From Rubrivivax albus (GTDB taxonomy: Bacteria; Pseudomonadota; Gammaproteobacteria; Burkholderiales; Burkholderiaceae_C), in NCBI RefSeq assembly GCF_004016515.1, contig NZ_SACT01000002.1, positions 62,001 to 126,000 of the forward strand: DNA of 64,000 nt, given 5' to 3'. Position 1 is the stretch's first letter, and each line of letters starts with the position of its first letter. Both the position numbers and the translations under genes were made by a program. A model generated the notes under the pieces. It did not search any database and was not told the origin of the DNA. It worked only from the letters and a program-made list of their open reading frames with translations. Positions 39,017 to 51,200 of this stretch are shown here, one piece after another.

Positions 39017-39243
39017 AGTACCTGCTGGTGGTGCTGGTGGTGGTCGTGGTCCTGTGGCTGCTCTGGCGCCCGAAGCCCGGGCAAGCTGCCGGACGCGGCC
39101 GAACCGGCACCGGGCGCACTCGGCCCGCCGAGATGGTGGCCTGCGCGCATTGCGATCTGCGGCTGCCGCGCGCCGACGCACTGTTCGACCCGCAGGGGCG
39201 GCCGTACTGCGGCGACGCCCATCGGCGTTCCGGGCCACGGTGA
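39013..39243 (+). CDS. Small PP0621-family membrane protein
   Basis: A 76-residue protein with one N-terminal hydrophobic helix (KYLLVVLVVVVVLWLLWRP), a basic linker and a cysteine pair CAHCDLRLPRADALFD...PYCGDAHR that could bind a metal. This is the layout of the PP0621 family, which sits before pilS in many betaproteobacteria. It overlaps ypjD by ATGA and pilS by GTGA, so it is translated as part of the operon. Confidence 0.88.
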   Translation: MKYLLVVLVVVVVLWLLWRPKPGQAAGRGRTGTGRTRPAEMVACAHCDLRLPRADALFDPQGRPYCGDAHRRSGPR

Positions 39244-41105
39244 GCACTGGCGGGATCGACCGTCGATACGCCGACCGGCGTCAAGGCGACCGGCGGCGAA
39301 GCGACCGACGGCAGGGCGGCCGCCGCACCGCCGACGCAGGCCATGCCGGCCTTGGCGACGCCGGCCCGGACACCCAGGCCGCCGACTCAAGATTCGCGCC
39401 GCGCAGCGACGCACCACCGACGCAGGGCGACCCTGCCCTCTTGCGGGTCGCGCGCACCTACGCCGCTGCGCGCGCCCTGCTCGGTGTGGCCCTGGTGCTT
39501 GCCCAGGCAGCGGCTTCGATGGCCGGGCAAGGCAGCAACGCCCTGGTCGCGACCCTGTGCGTGGCCTACGCCGGGCAGGCCCTGATCATCTGGCTGCTGC
39601 CCAGGTTCCGTGGCCTGACGGAGTCGATGGTGCGCGCATCCGCCACCGGTGGCGCGGGGCGTCAACGGTGGGTGACCACCATCGGTGTGGACATCGCCAC
39701 GTTCGTGGCGCTGCACCTGCTCGACCGGGCCTCCGGGTTCAACTTCGCCGCGCTGCTGGTGCTGCCGGTGCTGATGGCTGGCGTGCTGCTGCCGCGCATC
39801 GCCGCGCTGGCCGCCGCGGCGGCGTCGGCGCTACTGCTGCTGTTCGGGGCCTGGGACAGCCCCACCGGGCTGGACGCGACCACGCTGGCACTGACACGCG
39901 CCGGACTCGCGGGTATCGGCCTGTTCGCGATCGCCGTGCTTGCGGGCGAACTGGCCGCCCGCCTGGTGCGCGAGGAGACTGCTGCCCGCGAAAGCATGGA
40001 ACTGGCGCGCCGGCAGGCCCAGCTGAACCGGCTCGTGATCCAGGAACTGGCCGACGGCGTGCTCATCGTCGACGCCGGGCTCCGCGTGCGCGCCGCCAAC
40101 CCGGCCGGTCGGGCCTTGCTGGTCGTCAGCGGCCCGGGCCCGTCCGTACCCTTCGGGCTCGAGGATCGCGCGCAGTGGCGGCCACTGGCCCAGGCCGCGC
40201 GCCAGGCCATCGCGGACCGGCGATGGCCCTCGGTGGGCCGCGACATCGAACTCGTGCTGGACGATGGTCAGGCACGGCGACTGCGTCTGCGTGCGCGCTT
40301 CACCCCTGGCAACACACACGGCGACCTGGGTGATGCCTATTGCGTGTTGCTGCTGGAGGACCTGCGCACGGCACAGGCACGCCTGCGGCAGGAAAAGCTC
40401 GCGGCCATGGGCCGGGTGTCGGCCGGCATCGCGCACGAGATCCGCAATCCGTTGGCCGCCATCTCGCAGGCCAACGCGCTGCTGCTGGAAGATGATCTGC
40501 GCGCCGATCAGCAGCGGCTGGCGCGCATGGTGTCGGACAACGTGCGACGGCTGCAACGCATCGTGGACGACGTGATGGAACTGGCGCCGGCGCGCGACGA
40601 GGCCGAGAGCATCATCGATGCGCGCGCCGTCGTGGCGGCGACGACGGTGGACTGGGCACAGACCGAGACGATCGATCTCGGGCCGGCCAGCCGGCTCCAC
40701 ACCGAGCTGACGGCCGAGCCCGTCGGCGTGCACTTCGACGCCGAACACCTCCGGCGCGTGCTCGTGAATCTGCTGGACAACGCGTCGCGGCACGCCGGCC
40801 CGGAAGCCGGGGCGGTGCTGCTGCGGCTGGCGCCGCACGACGGCCATGCCGTCGTGCTTCAGGTCCTCAGCAGTGGCGAGCCCATCGTACCGGAGGTGGA
40901 GCGGCACCTGTTCGAGCCGTTCTTCTCCACGCGCAGCCGGGGATCGGGGCTGGGTCTGTATATTTGCCGTGAACTGTGCGAACGCTATGGCGCCAACATC
41001 GAGTACAGGGCAAGGCCCGCCCATGAACCGAGACGCAACGAGTTCGTGGTGACCATGCGGCAGGCGACGCTACCCGCCCCCGATGCCATGCTTGCGCTGA
41101 CCTGA
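39240..41105 (+). CDS. pilS: Sensor histidine kinase PilS
   Basis: Membrane sensor kinase controlling pilin transcription through PilR. The 621-residue protein starts at GTG 39240. A hydrophilic N-terminus of about 70 residues rich in arginine and aspartate is followed by about six membrane helices, a PAS domain ([20 protein letters not shown]) and the kinase. His399 is in [13 protein letters not shown], the N box is [13 protein letters not shown], and the G box is [14 protein letters not shown]. In Pseudomonas PilS senses pilin levels in the membrane. It is coupled to the genes on both sides by overlapping codons. Confidence 0.93.
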   Translation: MSTGGIDRRYADRRQGDRRRSDRRQGGRRTADAGHAGLGDAGPDTQAADSRFAPRSDAPPTQGDPALLRVARTYAAARALLGVALVLAQAAASMAGQGSNALVATLCVAYAGQALIIWLLPRFRGLTESMVRASATGGAGRQRWVTTIGVDIATFVALHLLDRASGFNFAALLVLPVLMAGVLLPRIAALAAAAASALLLLFGAWDSPTGLDATTLALTRAGLAGIGLFAIAVLAGELAARLVREETAARESMELARRQAQLNRLVIQELADGVLIVDAGLRVRAANPAGRALLVVSGPGPSVPFGLEDRAQWRPLAQAARQAIADRRWPSVGRDIELVLDDGQARRLRLRARFTPGNTHGDLGDAYCVLLLEDLRTAQARLRQEKLAAMGRVSAGIAHEIRNPLAAISQANALLLEDDLRADQQRLARMVSDNVRRLQRIVDDVMELAPARDEAESIIDARAVVAATTVDWAQTETIDLGPASRLHTELTAEPVGVHFDAEHLRRVLVNLLDNASRHAGPEAGAVLLRLAPHDGHAVVLQVLSSGEPIVPEVERHLFEPFFSTRSRGSGLGLYICRELCERYGANIEYRARPAHEPRRNEFVVTMRQATLPAPDAMLALT

Positions 41106-42577
41106 TGACCGCCAACTCGCCACCCCCTCGACTGCTCGTCGTCGACGACGAACCCGATCTGCGCACGCTCTACGAGTTGACGCTGATGCGCGAGGGATAC
41201 CACGTGGACAGCGCCGGCTCGGTCGAGGAGGCCTGGCAGGTGCTGCAGGCCGAGCGCTACGACCTGTTGATCACCGACATGCGGCTGCCCGATGGCATGG
41301 GCCTGGACTTGCTGACGCGCCTGGAGTCGGCGCAGCGGCCCGAGAAGGCCATCGTGATCACGGCCTATGGCTCGCCGGAGAATGCCGTCGAGGCCCTGAA
41401 GGCCGGGGCGTACGACTACCTGACCAAGCCGGTCGACCTGCGGCAGTTCCGGGCCGTGGTCGCCTCGGCGCTAGGGCGCACGGGCAGCGCCACGATGTCG
41501 CCGGCACGGCCAGCGCCGGAGCCGGCGCAGGCACCAGGCACGGCACCGCGTGTCGATGGCGCGGCGGCGCCCGCACTGGCCCGGCTGGTCGGCGACTCGG
41601 CCGCCATGCGCGAGGTGCGGGCGCTGGTGCAGAAGGTTTCGCGCAGCATGGCGCCGGTGCTCATCCACGGGGAATCGGGCACCGGCAAGGAACTCGTGGC
41701 GCGCGCGGTGCATGCGGCGTCGCCGCGCGGCGCAGGTGCCTTCGTGGCGGTGAACTGCGGCGCGATCCCCGAGCAGCTGCTCGAGGCCGAGTTCTTCGGC
41801 TACCGCAAGGGGGCGTTCACCGGTGCACAGGAAGACCGCGGAGGCTTCTTCCAGGCCGCCAACGGTGGGACCCTGTTCCTCGACGAGATCGGCGACCTGC
41901 CCCTGGCTATGCAGAGCAAGCTGCTGCGCGCGATCCAGGAGCGGGCCGTGCGCCCCATTGGTGGTGTCAGCGAGATCGCGGTCGACGCACGTCTGGTCAG
42001 CGCGTCGCACAAGGATCTCACGCGCGAGGTCCGTGAAGGTCGCTTCCGTCAGGATCTGTACTATCGCCTCAACGTCATCCGCATCGACGTGCCGCCACTT
42101 CGCGAGCGGCTGGCCGACCTGCCGACGATCTGCCGCGCGTTGCTGGAGCGCATTGCCCGTGACGCGGGCGTCGCACCGGCGCCGACGGTGACACCCGACG
42201 CACTGGCACATCTTGCCGGGTACGCCTTCCCGGGCAACGTGCGCGAGCTCGAGAACCTGCTGCATCGTGCGCTGGCCTTGTCGAACAGCGACCGCATCGA
42301 AGCCCGAGATCTCGGCCTGGCGGACATCACGACAGCGCCACAGCAGGTCGTGGCCCCGACGCACGCCGCGCTGCCGGAGTCTGCGGAGGTGGCCGACGAG
42401 GCGCTGCCGGCGGACCTTCAGGCGCACCTCGACGACGTCGAGCGGGAGATCCTGATCAAGGCCCTGGACCGTCACCGCTACAACCGAACGGCAGCCGGCG
42501 CCAGCCTTGGCCTGTCCCTGCGCCAGATGCGCTACCGCATGGCACGCCTGGGCATCGATGGCGGCACCACGGACTGA
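41105..42577 (+). CDS. pilR: Sigma54-dependent response regulator PilR
   Basis: A 490-residue NtrC-type activator of pilin transcription. The receiver has [10 protein letters not shown] and the phospho-acceptor in [11 protein letters not shown]. The AAA+ domain has the Walker [12 protein letters not shown], the sigma54-contact loop GAFTGA and [10 protein letters not shown]. The Fis-type helix-turn-helix ends the protein ([21 protein letters not shown]). Its ATG shares a base with the pilS stop. The pilin gene it would control is not in the window. Confidence 0.95.
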   Translation: MTANSPPPRLLVVDDEPDLRTLYELTLMREGYHVDSAGSVEEAWQVLQAERYDLLITDMRLPDGMGLDLLTRLESAQRPEKAIVITAYGSPENAVEALKAGAYDYLTKPVDLRQFRAVVASALGRTGSATMSPARPAPEPAQAPGTAPRVDGAAAPALARLVGDSAAMREVRALVQKVSRSMAPVLIHGESGTGKELVARAVHAASPRGAGAFVAVNCGAIPEQLLEAEFFGYRKGAFTGAQEDRGGFFQAANGGTLFLDEIGDLPLAMQSKLLRAIQERAVRPIGGVSEIAVDARLVSASHKDLTREVREGRFRQDLYYRLNVIRIDVPPLRERLADLPTICRALLERIARDAGVAPAPTVTPDALAHLAGYAFPGNVRELENLLHRALALSNSDRIEARDLGLADITTAPQQVVAPTHAALPESAEVADEALPADLQAHLDDVEREILIKALDRHRYNRTAAGASLGLSLRQMRYRMARLGIDGGTTD

Positions 42578-43256
42578 CCCGTCACGGCAGGCCCGACGGC
42601 CCGGGGCGTGGCGGGGCGGCTGGTGGCGTTGGGCACTGCGCGTCCGCTCGCCGCATCACAACACCCGGCCGGCCAACCTGCCCGTGAATCTCGTGGTGCT
42701 GCACTCGATCAGCCTGCCCGCGGGGCAGTTCGGGGGCCCCTGGATCACCGACCTCTTCCTCGGCCGGCTGGACACGCGGGCGCACGAGAGTTTCACGGCC
42801 TTGGCCGGTCTGCGCGTGTCCGCCCACTTCCTGATCCGCCGCGACGGGCGCGTGCTGCAGTTCGTCGACACCCGCCGGCGGGCATGGCACGCCGGCGTGT
42901 CGAGTTGGCTGGGCCGCGCGAACTGCAACGACTTCTCCGTTGGGATCGAACTCGAGGGGCTGGAGGGCGACACCTTCGAGTCCGCGCAGTACGGCGCACT
43001 GGCACGCCTGCTCCGGGCGCTGGCGGGGTCGCTCCAAATCGAGGCGGTGGTCGGCCACGAGCACGTCGCCCCCGGCCGAAAGGGCGACCCGGGATCAGGG
43101 TTCGACTGGGCGCGGCTTCGACGCCTGCTGCGCATGCGTCAGCTCTGGGTGCATGGAGCGTCACCAAGGCCGGCGCGTGCCGCCAGCCGAACGGGCAGGC
43201 GTACAGGCGGCATAGGTAGAAGCACGGTCCGACACACTACCGCTAGTGGCTTGTAG
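42558..43256 (+). CDS. ampD: 1,6-anhydro-N-acetylmuramyl-L-alanine amidase AmpD
   Basis: Cytoplasmic zinc amidase that removes peptides from anhydromuropeptides during cell wall recycling. The zinc ligands appear in VVLHSISLP and [30 protein letters not shown] and [11 protein letters not shown] are typical family blocks. The 232 residues exceed the usual 180-190: there is a basic start and about 30 basic C-terminal residues ([18 protein letters not shown]). The start ATG at 42558 overlaps pilR by 20 bases. The last codons contain the first NrdR-like box and the -35 of the nrdA promoter. Confidence 0.93.
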   Translation: MAAPRTDPSRQARRPGAWRGGWWRWALRVRSPHHNTRPANLPVNLVVLHSISLPAGQFGGPWITDLFLGRLDTRAHESFTALAGLRVSAHFLIRRDGRVLQFVDTRRRAWHAGVSSWLGRANCNDFSVGIELEGLEGDTFESAQYGALARLLRALAGSLQIEAVVGHEHVAPGRKGDPGSGFDWARLRRLLRMRQLWVHGASPRPARAASRTGRRTGGIGRSTVRHTTASGL

Positions 43257-43281
43257 GGCACCGGTACCCCAGATATAGTGT
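43234..43281 (+). promoter_or_regulatory. Two NrdR-like boxes overlapping the nrdAB promoter
   Basis: Box 1 at 43234-43249 (acactaccgctagtgg) and box 2 at 43266-43281 (accccagatatagtgt) each resemble the 16-base NrdR consensus acacwatatatwgtgt. Their starts are exactly 32 bp apart, three helical turns, which is the known spacing for NrdR box pairs. A sigma70-type promoter lies between and within them: TTGTAG (43251-43256), a 17-base spacer and TATAGT (43274-43279), with the -10 inside box 2. NrdR would be expected to repress nrdAB here when dATP is plentiful. nrdR itself is not in the window. Confidence 0.7.
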
Positions 43282-43503
43282 GCGCTCGTGATAAGCTCAT
43301 GAACGCGCCGGCCCCCGTGACCCCCTTTGCCCACCGCATTCTGCGGGGTGCGGAGACGTCGTCCAAGACGGTCCCCGGCGACACGCCGCTTTTCAGCGCT
43401 CCCATCTGACCAGCCGCCCGCCGGCGCGCCACTGCCAGCCGGCCGCACAGCCATTGCCACGATGCACACCGAACCGAACGACATGCAGACCCGAGGGGAA
43501 GAG

Positions 43504-46374
<2,871 letters not shown>

Positions 46375-46491
46375 GCGCATTCGGTGAGCGTGGTGCGATG
46401 CGGTGGCGCAACAGCACCATCTGCCACGCTCGCGGCATCACTTGGTGTTGCTTGCACACACTCCGATAATCAAGACATCAGGAATCCAACC

Positions 46492-47646
46492 ATGCTGGTC
46501 TGGGAAGAAGATCGCGGTCGAGCTGCCGCTGCCCCGTCGGTGAAGGCTACGCCTTCCGTCGTAGCGGATTACCGCAGGGCGCCTGCGGAGACGAAGTCTG
46601 TGACCGATGTGGCTGCGGCCGCATCGGCGCGCCGCGTCAACGTCGCCGACAAGCGCATCATCAACGGGCAGACCGACGTCAACCAGCTCGTGCCCTTCAA
46701 GTACAAGTGGGCCTGGGAGAAGTACCTCGCCACCTGCGCCAATCACTGGATGCCGCAGGAAGTGAACATGAGCCGCGACATCGCGCTGTGGAAGGACCCG
46801 AATGGTCTGAGCGACGACGAGCGGCGGATCATCAAGCGCAACCTCGGCTTCTTCGTCACCGCGGATTCTCTGGCGGCGAACAACATCACGCTGGGCACGT
46901 ATCGTCATATCACTGCGCCCGAATGCCGCCAGTTCCTGTTGCGTCAGGCGTTCGAGGAAGCCATCCACACCCACGCCTACCAGTACATCGTCGAGAGCCT
47001 GGGGTTGGACGAGAGCGAGATCTTCAACGCGTATCACGAGGTCTCGTCGATCCGTGACAAGGATGAGTTCCTGATCCCGTTCATCGATGCCATCATGGAC
47101 CCGCACTTCCGCACGGGCACCATGGAGGCCGATCAAACGCTGCTGAAGAGCCTGATCGTGTTCGCGTGCCTGATGGAAGGCCTGTTCTTCTATGTCGGCT
47201 TCACGCAGATCCTGGCCCTGGGCCGGCAGAACAAGATGACCGGCGCGGCCGAACAGTACCAGTACATCCTGCGTGACGAGTCGATGCACTGCAACTTCGG
47301 CATCGACCTCATCAACGCGATCAAGCTGGAGAATCCGCACCTCTGGACGCCTGCGTTCCGAGACGAGATCACACAGTTGTTCATGAAGGCGGTCGATCTG
47401 GAGTACCGGTATGCCGAGGACACGATGCCACGCGGTGTGCTCGGCCTGAACGCGTCGATGTTCAAGGGCTATCTGCGGTACATCGCGAACCGGCGTGCGA
47501 CACAGATCGGTCTGGAAGCGCTGTTCCCCAACGAAGAGAACCCGTTCCCCTGGATGAGCGAGATGATCGACCTGAAGAAGGAACGCAACTTCTTCGAGAC
47601 GCGTGTCATCGACTACCAGACCGGGGGCGCACTGACATGGGATTGA
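46492..47646 (+). CDS. nrdB: Class Ia ribonucleoside-diphosphate reductase, beta subunit
   Basis: Diiron tyrosyl-radical subunit, 384 residues. The radical tyrosine is Tyr163 in [11 protein letters not shown], with the ligands Glu156 and His159 in the expected spacing. The later [11 protein letters not shown] supplies further iron ligands. The C-terminal tail ends [10 protein letters not shown] and would dock on NrdA. The start ATG at 46492 follows CAGGAA. The 117-base gap to nrdA holds no gene, and the two are surely co-transcribed. A 50-residue N-terminal extension with low complexity precedes the conserved core. Confidence 0.97.
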   Translation: MLVWEEDRGRAAAAPSVKATPSVVADYRRAPAETKSVTDVAAAASARRVNVADKRIINGQTDVNQLVPFKYKWAWEKYLATCANHWMPQEVNMSRDIALWKDPNGLSDDERRIIKRNLGFFVTADSLAANNITLGTYRHITAPECRQFLLRQAFEEAIHTHAYQYIVESLGLDESEIFNAYHEVSSIRDKDEFLIPFIDAIMDPHFRTGTMEADQTLLKSLIVFACLMEGLFFYVGFTQILALGRQNKMTGAAEQYQYILRDESMHCNFGIDLINAIKLENPHLWTPAFRDEITQLFMKAVDLEYRYAEDTMPRGVLGLNASMFKGYLRYIANRRATQIGLEALFPNEENPFPWMSEMIDLKKERNFFETRVIDYQTGGALTWD

Positions 47647-47649
47647 AGG

Positions 47650-47670
47650 CTGGCCAGTGTTCGTGGCCAG
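47650..47670 (+). terminator. Hairpin just after nrdB (possible terminator without T run)
   Basis: CTGGCCA (47650-47656) pairs perfectly with TGGCCAG (47664-47670) around a seven-base loop. It starts four bases after the nrdB stop codon. No T run follows, so it may stabilise the mRNA end or act with Rho rather than terminate by itself. Confidence 0.4.
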
Positions 47671-47729
47671 GCAGCCTGCAGTAAAGATTCGGACGCTTGT
47701 TCGTGACGCCAGAAGCACGCCCAGCGTTC

Positions 47730-47766
47730 GACCTGAGTTCGTCGAGGTCGGGCACCTGTCGACCTT
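47730..47766. repeat. Three copies of CGACCT in alternating orientation
   Basis: CGACCT at 47730-47735, its inverse AGGTCG at 47746-47751, and CGACCT again at 47761-47766, so successive copies are 15-16 bp apart. They lie in the 183-base gap upstream of the histone-like gene, which otherwise contains no gene. They could be an operator or chance in a G+C-rich sequence. Confidence 0.3.
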
Positions 47767-47829
47767 GACGAGCAACCGTGCGGCTTCCCGCTGCATGGCG
47801 CTCTTTGCAACTTGATCAAGGAGAAAACA

Positions 47830-48216
47830 ATGGCAACTGCGAAGAAGGCCGCTCCGGCCAAGAAGGCCGCTCCGGCCAAGAAGGCCGCCCCGGCAAAGAA
47901 GGCCGCTCCGGCCAAGAAGGCCGCTCCGGCCAAGAAGGCCGCTCCGGCCAAGAAGGCCGCTCCGGCCAAGAAGGCCGCTCCGGCCAAGAAGGCCGCTCCG
48001 GCCAAGAAGGCCGCTCCGGCCAAGAAGGCCGCCCCGGCCAAGAAGGCCGCCCCGGCAAAGAAGGCCGCCCCGGCTAAGAAGGCCACCCCGGCTAAGAAGG
48101 CCGCAGCAAGCCGAAAGCCCTCTGCGAAATCAACGCCGACGAAGGCGTCAACAACAGCAAAGACTGCCCTTGCACCAGCGGCGGCTTGGCCGTTCCCGAC
48201 CGGCAACAAGCCCTGA
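47830..48216 (+). CDS. Histone H1-like Lys/Ala/Pro repeat protein
   Basis: A 128-residue, extremely basic protein. After MATA come 14 tandem hexapeptides, thirteen KKAAPA and one KKATPA. A 40-residue tail follows, still basic at first (RKPSAKSTPTK) and ending AWPFPTGNKP. It resembles the C-terminal tail of histone H1 and bacterial homologues such as Bordetella BpH1 and AlgP. Binding DNA and shaping the nucleoid is the likely role (inference). AAGGAGA (47818-47824) stands just before the ATG. The repeat units have nearly identical codons, so repeat number probably varies between strains. Confidence 0.9.
   Translation: MATAKKAAPAKKAAPAKKAAPAKKAAPAKKAAPAKKAAPAKKAAPAKKAAPAKKAAPAKKAAPAKKAAPAKKAAPAKKAAPAKKATPAKKAAASRKPSAKSTPTKASTTAKTALAPAAAWPFPTGNKP
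47842..48093 (+). repeat. Fourteen tandem 18-bp repeats inside the histone-like gene
   Basis: Unit aagaaggccgctccggcc, with only synonymous or near-synonymous changes (gct/gcc, gcc/gca/gct); the last unit has acc for the fourth codon. The array stays in frame, so unit gain or loss by slippage changes protein length in steps of six residues without a frameshift. It is also a stretch where assembly or sequencing could miscount units. Confidence 0.95.
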
Positions 48217-48268
48217 CAGCCGGCCTGCCAGAGCTACTGCCCCGGGACGAATGAAGCGTGGGGCACCG

Positions 48269-48303
48269 ACACCCGGACTGGCCACGGCCAGCCGGGTGTT
48301 TTC
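48269..48303 (+). terminator. Rho-independent terminator after the histone-like gene
   Basis: ACACCCGG (48269-48276) pairs with CCGGGTGT (48292-48299), and CTGGCC (48278-48283) pairs with GGCCAG (48286-48291), with one bulged A and a two-base loop. TTTTC follows. The T run is on the plus-strand side only, so it serves the histone-like gene rather than the convergent kinase gene. Confidence 0.85.
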
Positions 48304-48344
48304 ATGTGGATGGCATCGCATCGAGCGCGCAGAGCCGCTGAAGC

Positions 48345-49256
48345 TCACTGCAGGAGTTCGGCTGAACTTGGCCGGTGATTCTGCGGCCCGTGGCACGCGA
48401 TCTTGCAGGCCCCGAGCCGATTGCCGATCGCCGCGCAGCGCTGGAGCGTCCACCCTCTTTCCAGACCGTACAGCAGTGCAGCCCGAAAGGCGTCTCCGCA
48501 CCCTGTAGGGTCGGCAATGGCTGTCGCCACCACCGGCGGGCATTGGGTCAGATGACCAGCCATCCACACCTCGCTGCCTTCGGCGCCCCGCGTCACAACA
48601 ACCCCCTCGATGCCGGGCGCACGGGACAAGTCGGCCAGGTCCGTTCCCAGCCTGTCGCATAGCATGCGAGCTTCGTAGTCATTGACGGCAATCCAGCGCG
48701 CCAGGGCCACGAAGTGTCTGAGCTCGTCCGGGTTGAACATGGGCAGGCCCTGTCCCGGATCGAAGATGAACGGGATGCCCGCATCGTGCATCTGTTGGGC
48801 ATGGCTCAACATGGCATCGCGGCCGTCCGGTGCGATGATCCCGATGTTCAGGTCCGAACGATCAACAGGGACCCTCGTCTCATGGGCATGCTGCATGGCC
48901 CCTGGATGAAAGGCCGTGATCTGGTTGTTGTCCTGATCGGTGATGATCATGGCCTGAGCGGTATAGATCTCCTGCACCTGGCGCACCAGCGTCGTGTCCG
49001 CGCCCCAGGACTGCAACCGGGCCAGATACTCTGCTCCGTCGGTGCCAAGCGCCGCCATCACCACCGGTGCGCCGCCGAGAAGATGCAGGTTGTAGGCGAT
49101 GTTGCCGGCGCACCCTCCGAACTCACGCCGCAGCGTAGGCACCAGGAAGGACACGTTCAGGATGTGCACCTGGTCGGGAAGAATCTGCTGAGCGAATCGG
49201 CCCGGGAAGTTGGTGATGGTGTCGAAGGCGAGCGATCCGCAGATCAGCGCTGGCAT
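48345..49256 (-). CDS. PfkB-family carbohydrate/adenosine kinase
   Basis: A 303-residue ribokinase-fold kinase. GGCAGNIAYNLHLLGG is the substrate-side signature, and DPTGCGDAFRAALLYGL contains the catalytic aspartate and anion hole. The first strand reads ALICGSLAFDTITNFPGRF. Members with this wording are often annotated as adenosine or sugar kinases; the substrate is not determined. The ATG at 49256 follows GGAGG. It is the last gene of the accB operon, 34 bases after the zinc-ribbon gene. Confidence 0.9.
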   Translation of the reverse strand: MPALICGSLAFDTITNFPGRFAQQILPDQVHILNVSFLVPTLRREFGGCAGNIAYNLHLLGGAPVVMAALGTDGAEYLARLQSWGADTTLVRQVQEIYTAQAMIITDQDNNQITAFHPGAMQHAHETRVPVDRSDLNIGIIAPDGRDAMLSHAQQMHDAGIPFIFDPGQGLPMFNPDELRHFVALARWIAVNDYEARMLCDRLGTDLADLSRAPGIEGVVVTRGAEGSEVWMAGHLTQCPPVVATAIADPTGCGDAFRAALLYGLERGWTLQRCAAIGNRLGACKIACHGPQNHRPSSAELLQ

Positions 49257-49290
49257 GGGAACCTCCGTGTTCAGGCTGTCGCCTGGTGGG

Positions 49291-50301
49291 TCAAGGGTAG
49301 AAGAGTTCGATCGTGTAGCCGAGCACGGGCGCTGCACCGATGCGCACCCGGGCCGACGCGACCAGATTGCTGCGTGCACCAATGGCAGATGCTTCGACGC
49401 CAAGCTCCGACAACGTCAGCACCCGACGCACCGTGGGTTGGCCTGTTGCATCGCTGAGCACCAGGTCCAGTGCCGGAGTCAGGACGCTCAGCCCGGCGCG
49501 ATTGCGCACCGTCACCGTCAGCGTGTAGATCCCATCCGCAGGCGCTTTCGTCAGCGTGCTGCTGTCCACCGAAAGCCCCTCGAGCAGTCGGGGCGCACCA
49601 ACACGGCACCCCTGCAGCGCGCAGAACCGGGCGCTGACAGGCTGCATCCACGGCCAGCGGGCAGCCAGCCAGTCGTGGTGTGACGTCAGGATTTGCGCCG
49701 CCAGCCCTGACGCCGAGACAAGGATCAGCGTCGTCAGCACCACGCGGACGAACGGACGCCGCCAACGAGCCGCACGGTCCGCCTGCACGACGAACGCAGG
49801 CGTCGCCATGTCCGCGACGCCCGCTGCCACCGGGGGCGGTCCGAGCCGCTGGGAAGCCGTCACCTCGGCCGGTGCCTTCGCAACCATCGTTGCTGCGGTG
49901 GATGTCGACGGTCGCCGGCCTTGGGCTGGCTCAGAGGCCTCTGCGTCCGGACCCGGCCCGTCGCCTTGTTGCGATTCAGGCACCGTCGGTGCGTCAGACG
50001 CAGCCCGAGGCAGACCATGGCCGTTGACAGCGGCCGCCTCCGCTGTCGCTGGACGCTCGATGGCCTCCTCGGACGGAGCGAAGTCGCTCCCCGAGACTCG
50101 GGCAAGCTCGGCCATGATGCGCGGGCCGTGCTGGCTGGGCACGCCTTCGGGCCGTTCCGGCGCAGCGTCGACCAGGCTCTCGATGGCGTTGAAGACCTCG
50201 CCGCAACGCCCGCAGCGAACCCAGCCGGACGACACGCGCAGCTGGTCCTGCACGACCCTGAACACCGTGCCGCAGGCGGTGCAGCGCGTCGCCAGGCTCA
50301 T
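49291..50301 (-). CDS. Zinc-ribbon and DUF3426 membrane protein
   Basis: A 336-residue protein with an MJ0042-type zinc ribbon at the start (TRCTACGTVFRVVQDQL...WVRCGRCGEVF: two CxxC pairs). A low-complexity linker of about 130 residues follows, then one membrane helix (VRVVLTTLILVSASGLAAQIL) and a periplasmic DUF3426 domain (STLTKAPADGIYTLTVTVRN). The domain order is standard for the family, which is found after prmA in betaproteobacteria. Function unknown. It overlaps prmA by ATGA. Confidence 0.9.
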   Translation of the reverse strand: MSLATRCTACGTVFRVVQDQLRVSSGWVRCGRCGEVFNAIESLVDAAPERPEGVPSQHGPRIMAELARVSGSDFAPSEEAIERPATAEAAAVNGHGLPRAASDAPTVPESQQGDGPGPDAEASEPAQGRRPSTSTAATMVAKAPAEVTASQRLGPPPVAAGVADMATPAFVVQADRAARWRRPFVRVVLTTLILVSASGLAAQILTSHHDWLAARWPWMQPVSARFCALQGCRVGAPRLLEGLSVDSSTLTKAPADGIYTLTVTVRNRAGLSVLTPALDLVLSDATGQPTVRRVLTLSELGVEASAIGARSNLVASARVRIGAAPVLGYTIELFYP

Positions 50302-51200
50302 CGATCGTCGTGGGACGCGCGCTGCCCGCCCATGAGCACCCAGCCGTCCAGGCTGTCCAGCACCTCCAGCGTCAGCCAGGGCGCATAGGCCTGCCGAAGC
50401 TCGTCGACCTGGCGCTCCAGGATGCCGGCCAGGATCAGGCGGCCACCCGCTTCGACGTGTCCACACAGCAGCGGGGCCAACAGCTTGAGCGGCTGCGCCA
50501 GGATGTTCGCCACCACCAGCGGATAACAGCCGCTCGCCATCGCCGGATCACCGGCCCTCACCGTCACACCGTTGGCGGCAGCGTTGTCCTGCGTGGACTG
50601 GATGGCGGCCGCATCGATGTCGACGGCATCGGCCGTATGCGCGCCCAGCAGCAGTGCACCGATGGCCAGGATGCCGGAGCCGCAGCCGTAATCCAGCATC
50701 CGGGGCCAGCTGCGGGCATTCGTGGCCAGCCAACGCAGACACATCAGCGTCGTCGGGTGCGTGCCGGTGCCGAACGCCAGCCCCGGGTCGAGCCTGATCA
50801 CCGTCTTCGCTGCAGCCGGCGCCTCGTGCCAGCTGGGCACGACCCAGAATTCCTCGGTGATCGACACCGGCTCGAACTGCGACTGCGTCAGGCGCACCCA
50901 GTCCTGCTCCACCACCGGCATCATCGCCAGCACCCGCAGACCCGTTGTCCAGTCCTGCGCCAGCAGCAGCGCCGCCGCCGCCTCGGCCTGAGCCTCGGTC
51001 TCGAACAGCGCACGCACCGTCGAGCTCGCCCAGGCCGGCTCCGGTGCTGGCATCCCGGGCTCACCGAACAGGGCCTGCTCCGCCTCGGTGCCGGCATCGG
51101 CGTCCTCCACGGACACCGACAGGGCGTCGAGTTCGTCGGACAGCGCGTCGGACACCGGCTCCACCAGCGCCTGCGGCAAGCCCAGCACCAACTCGATCAT
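50298..51200 (-). CDS. prmA: Ribosomal protein L11 methyltransferase
   Basis: SAM-dependent enzyme that trimethylates ribosomal protein L11. The 300-residue protein has the PrmA start [11 protein letters not shown], the [15 protein letters not shown] block, the SAM motif [19 protein letters not shown] and the catalytic [10 protein letters not shown]. It overlaps accC and the zinc-ribbon gene by four bases each. Confidence 0.96.
   Translation of the reverse strand: MIELVLGLPQALVEPVSDALSDELDALSVSVEDADAGTEAEQALFGEPGMPAPEPAWASSTVRALFETEAQAEAAAALLLAQDWTTGLRVLAMMPVVEQDWVRLTQSQFEPVSITEEFWVVPSWHEAPAAAKTVIRLDPGLAFGTGTHPTTLMCLRWLATNARSWPRMLDYGCGSGILAIGALLLGAHTADAVDIDAAAIQSTQDNAAANGVTVRAGDPAMASGCYPLVVANILAQPLKLLAPLLCGHVEAGGRLILAGILERQVDELRQAYAPWLTLEVLDSLDGWVLMGGQRASHDDR

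Noticed and set aside
47842..48093. Tandem repeats as a possible CRISPR array
   Set aside because: The 18-bp units are directly adjacent with no spacers and encode an in-frame hexapeptide repeat.
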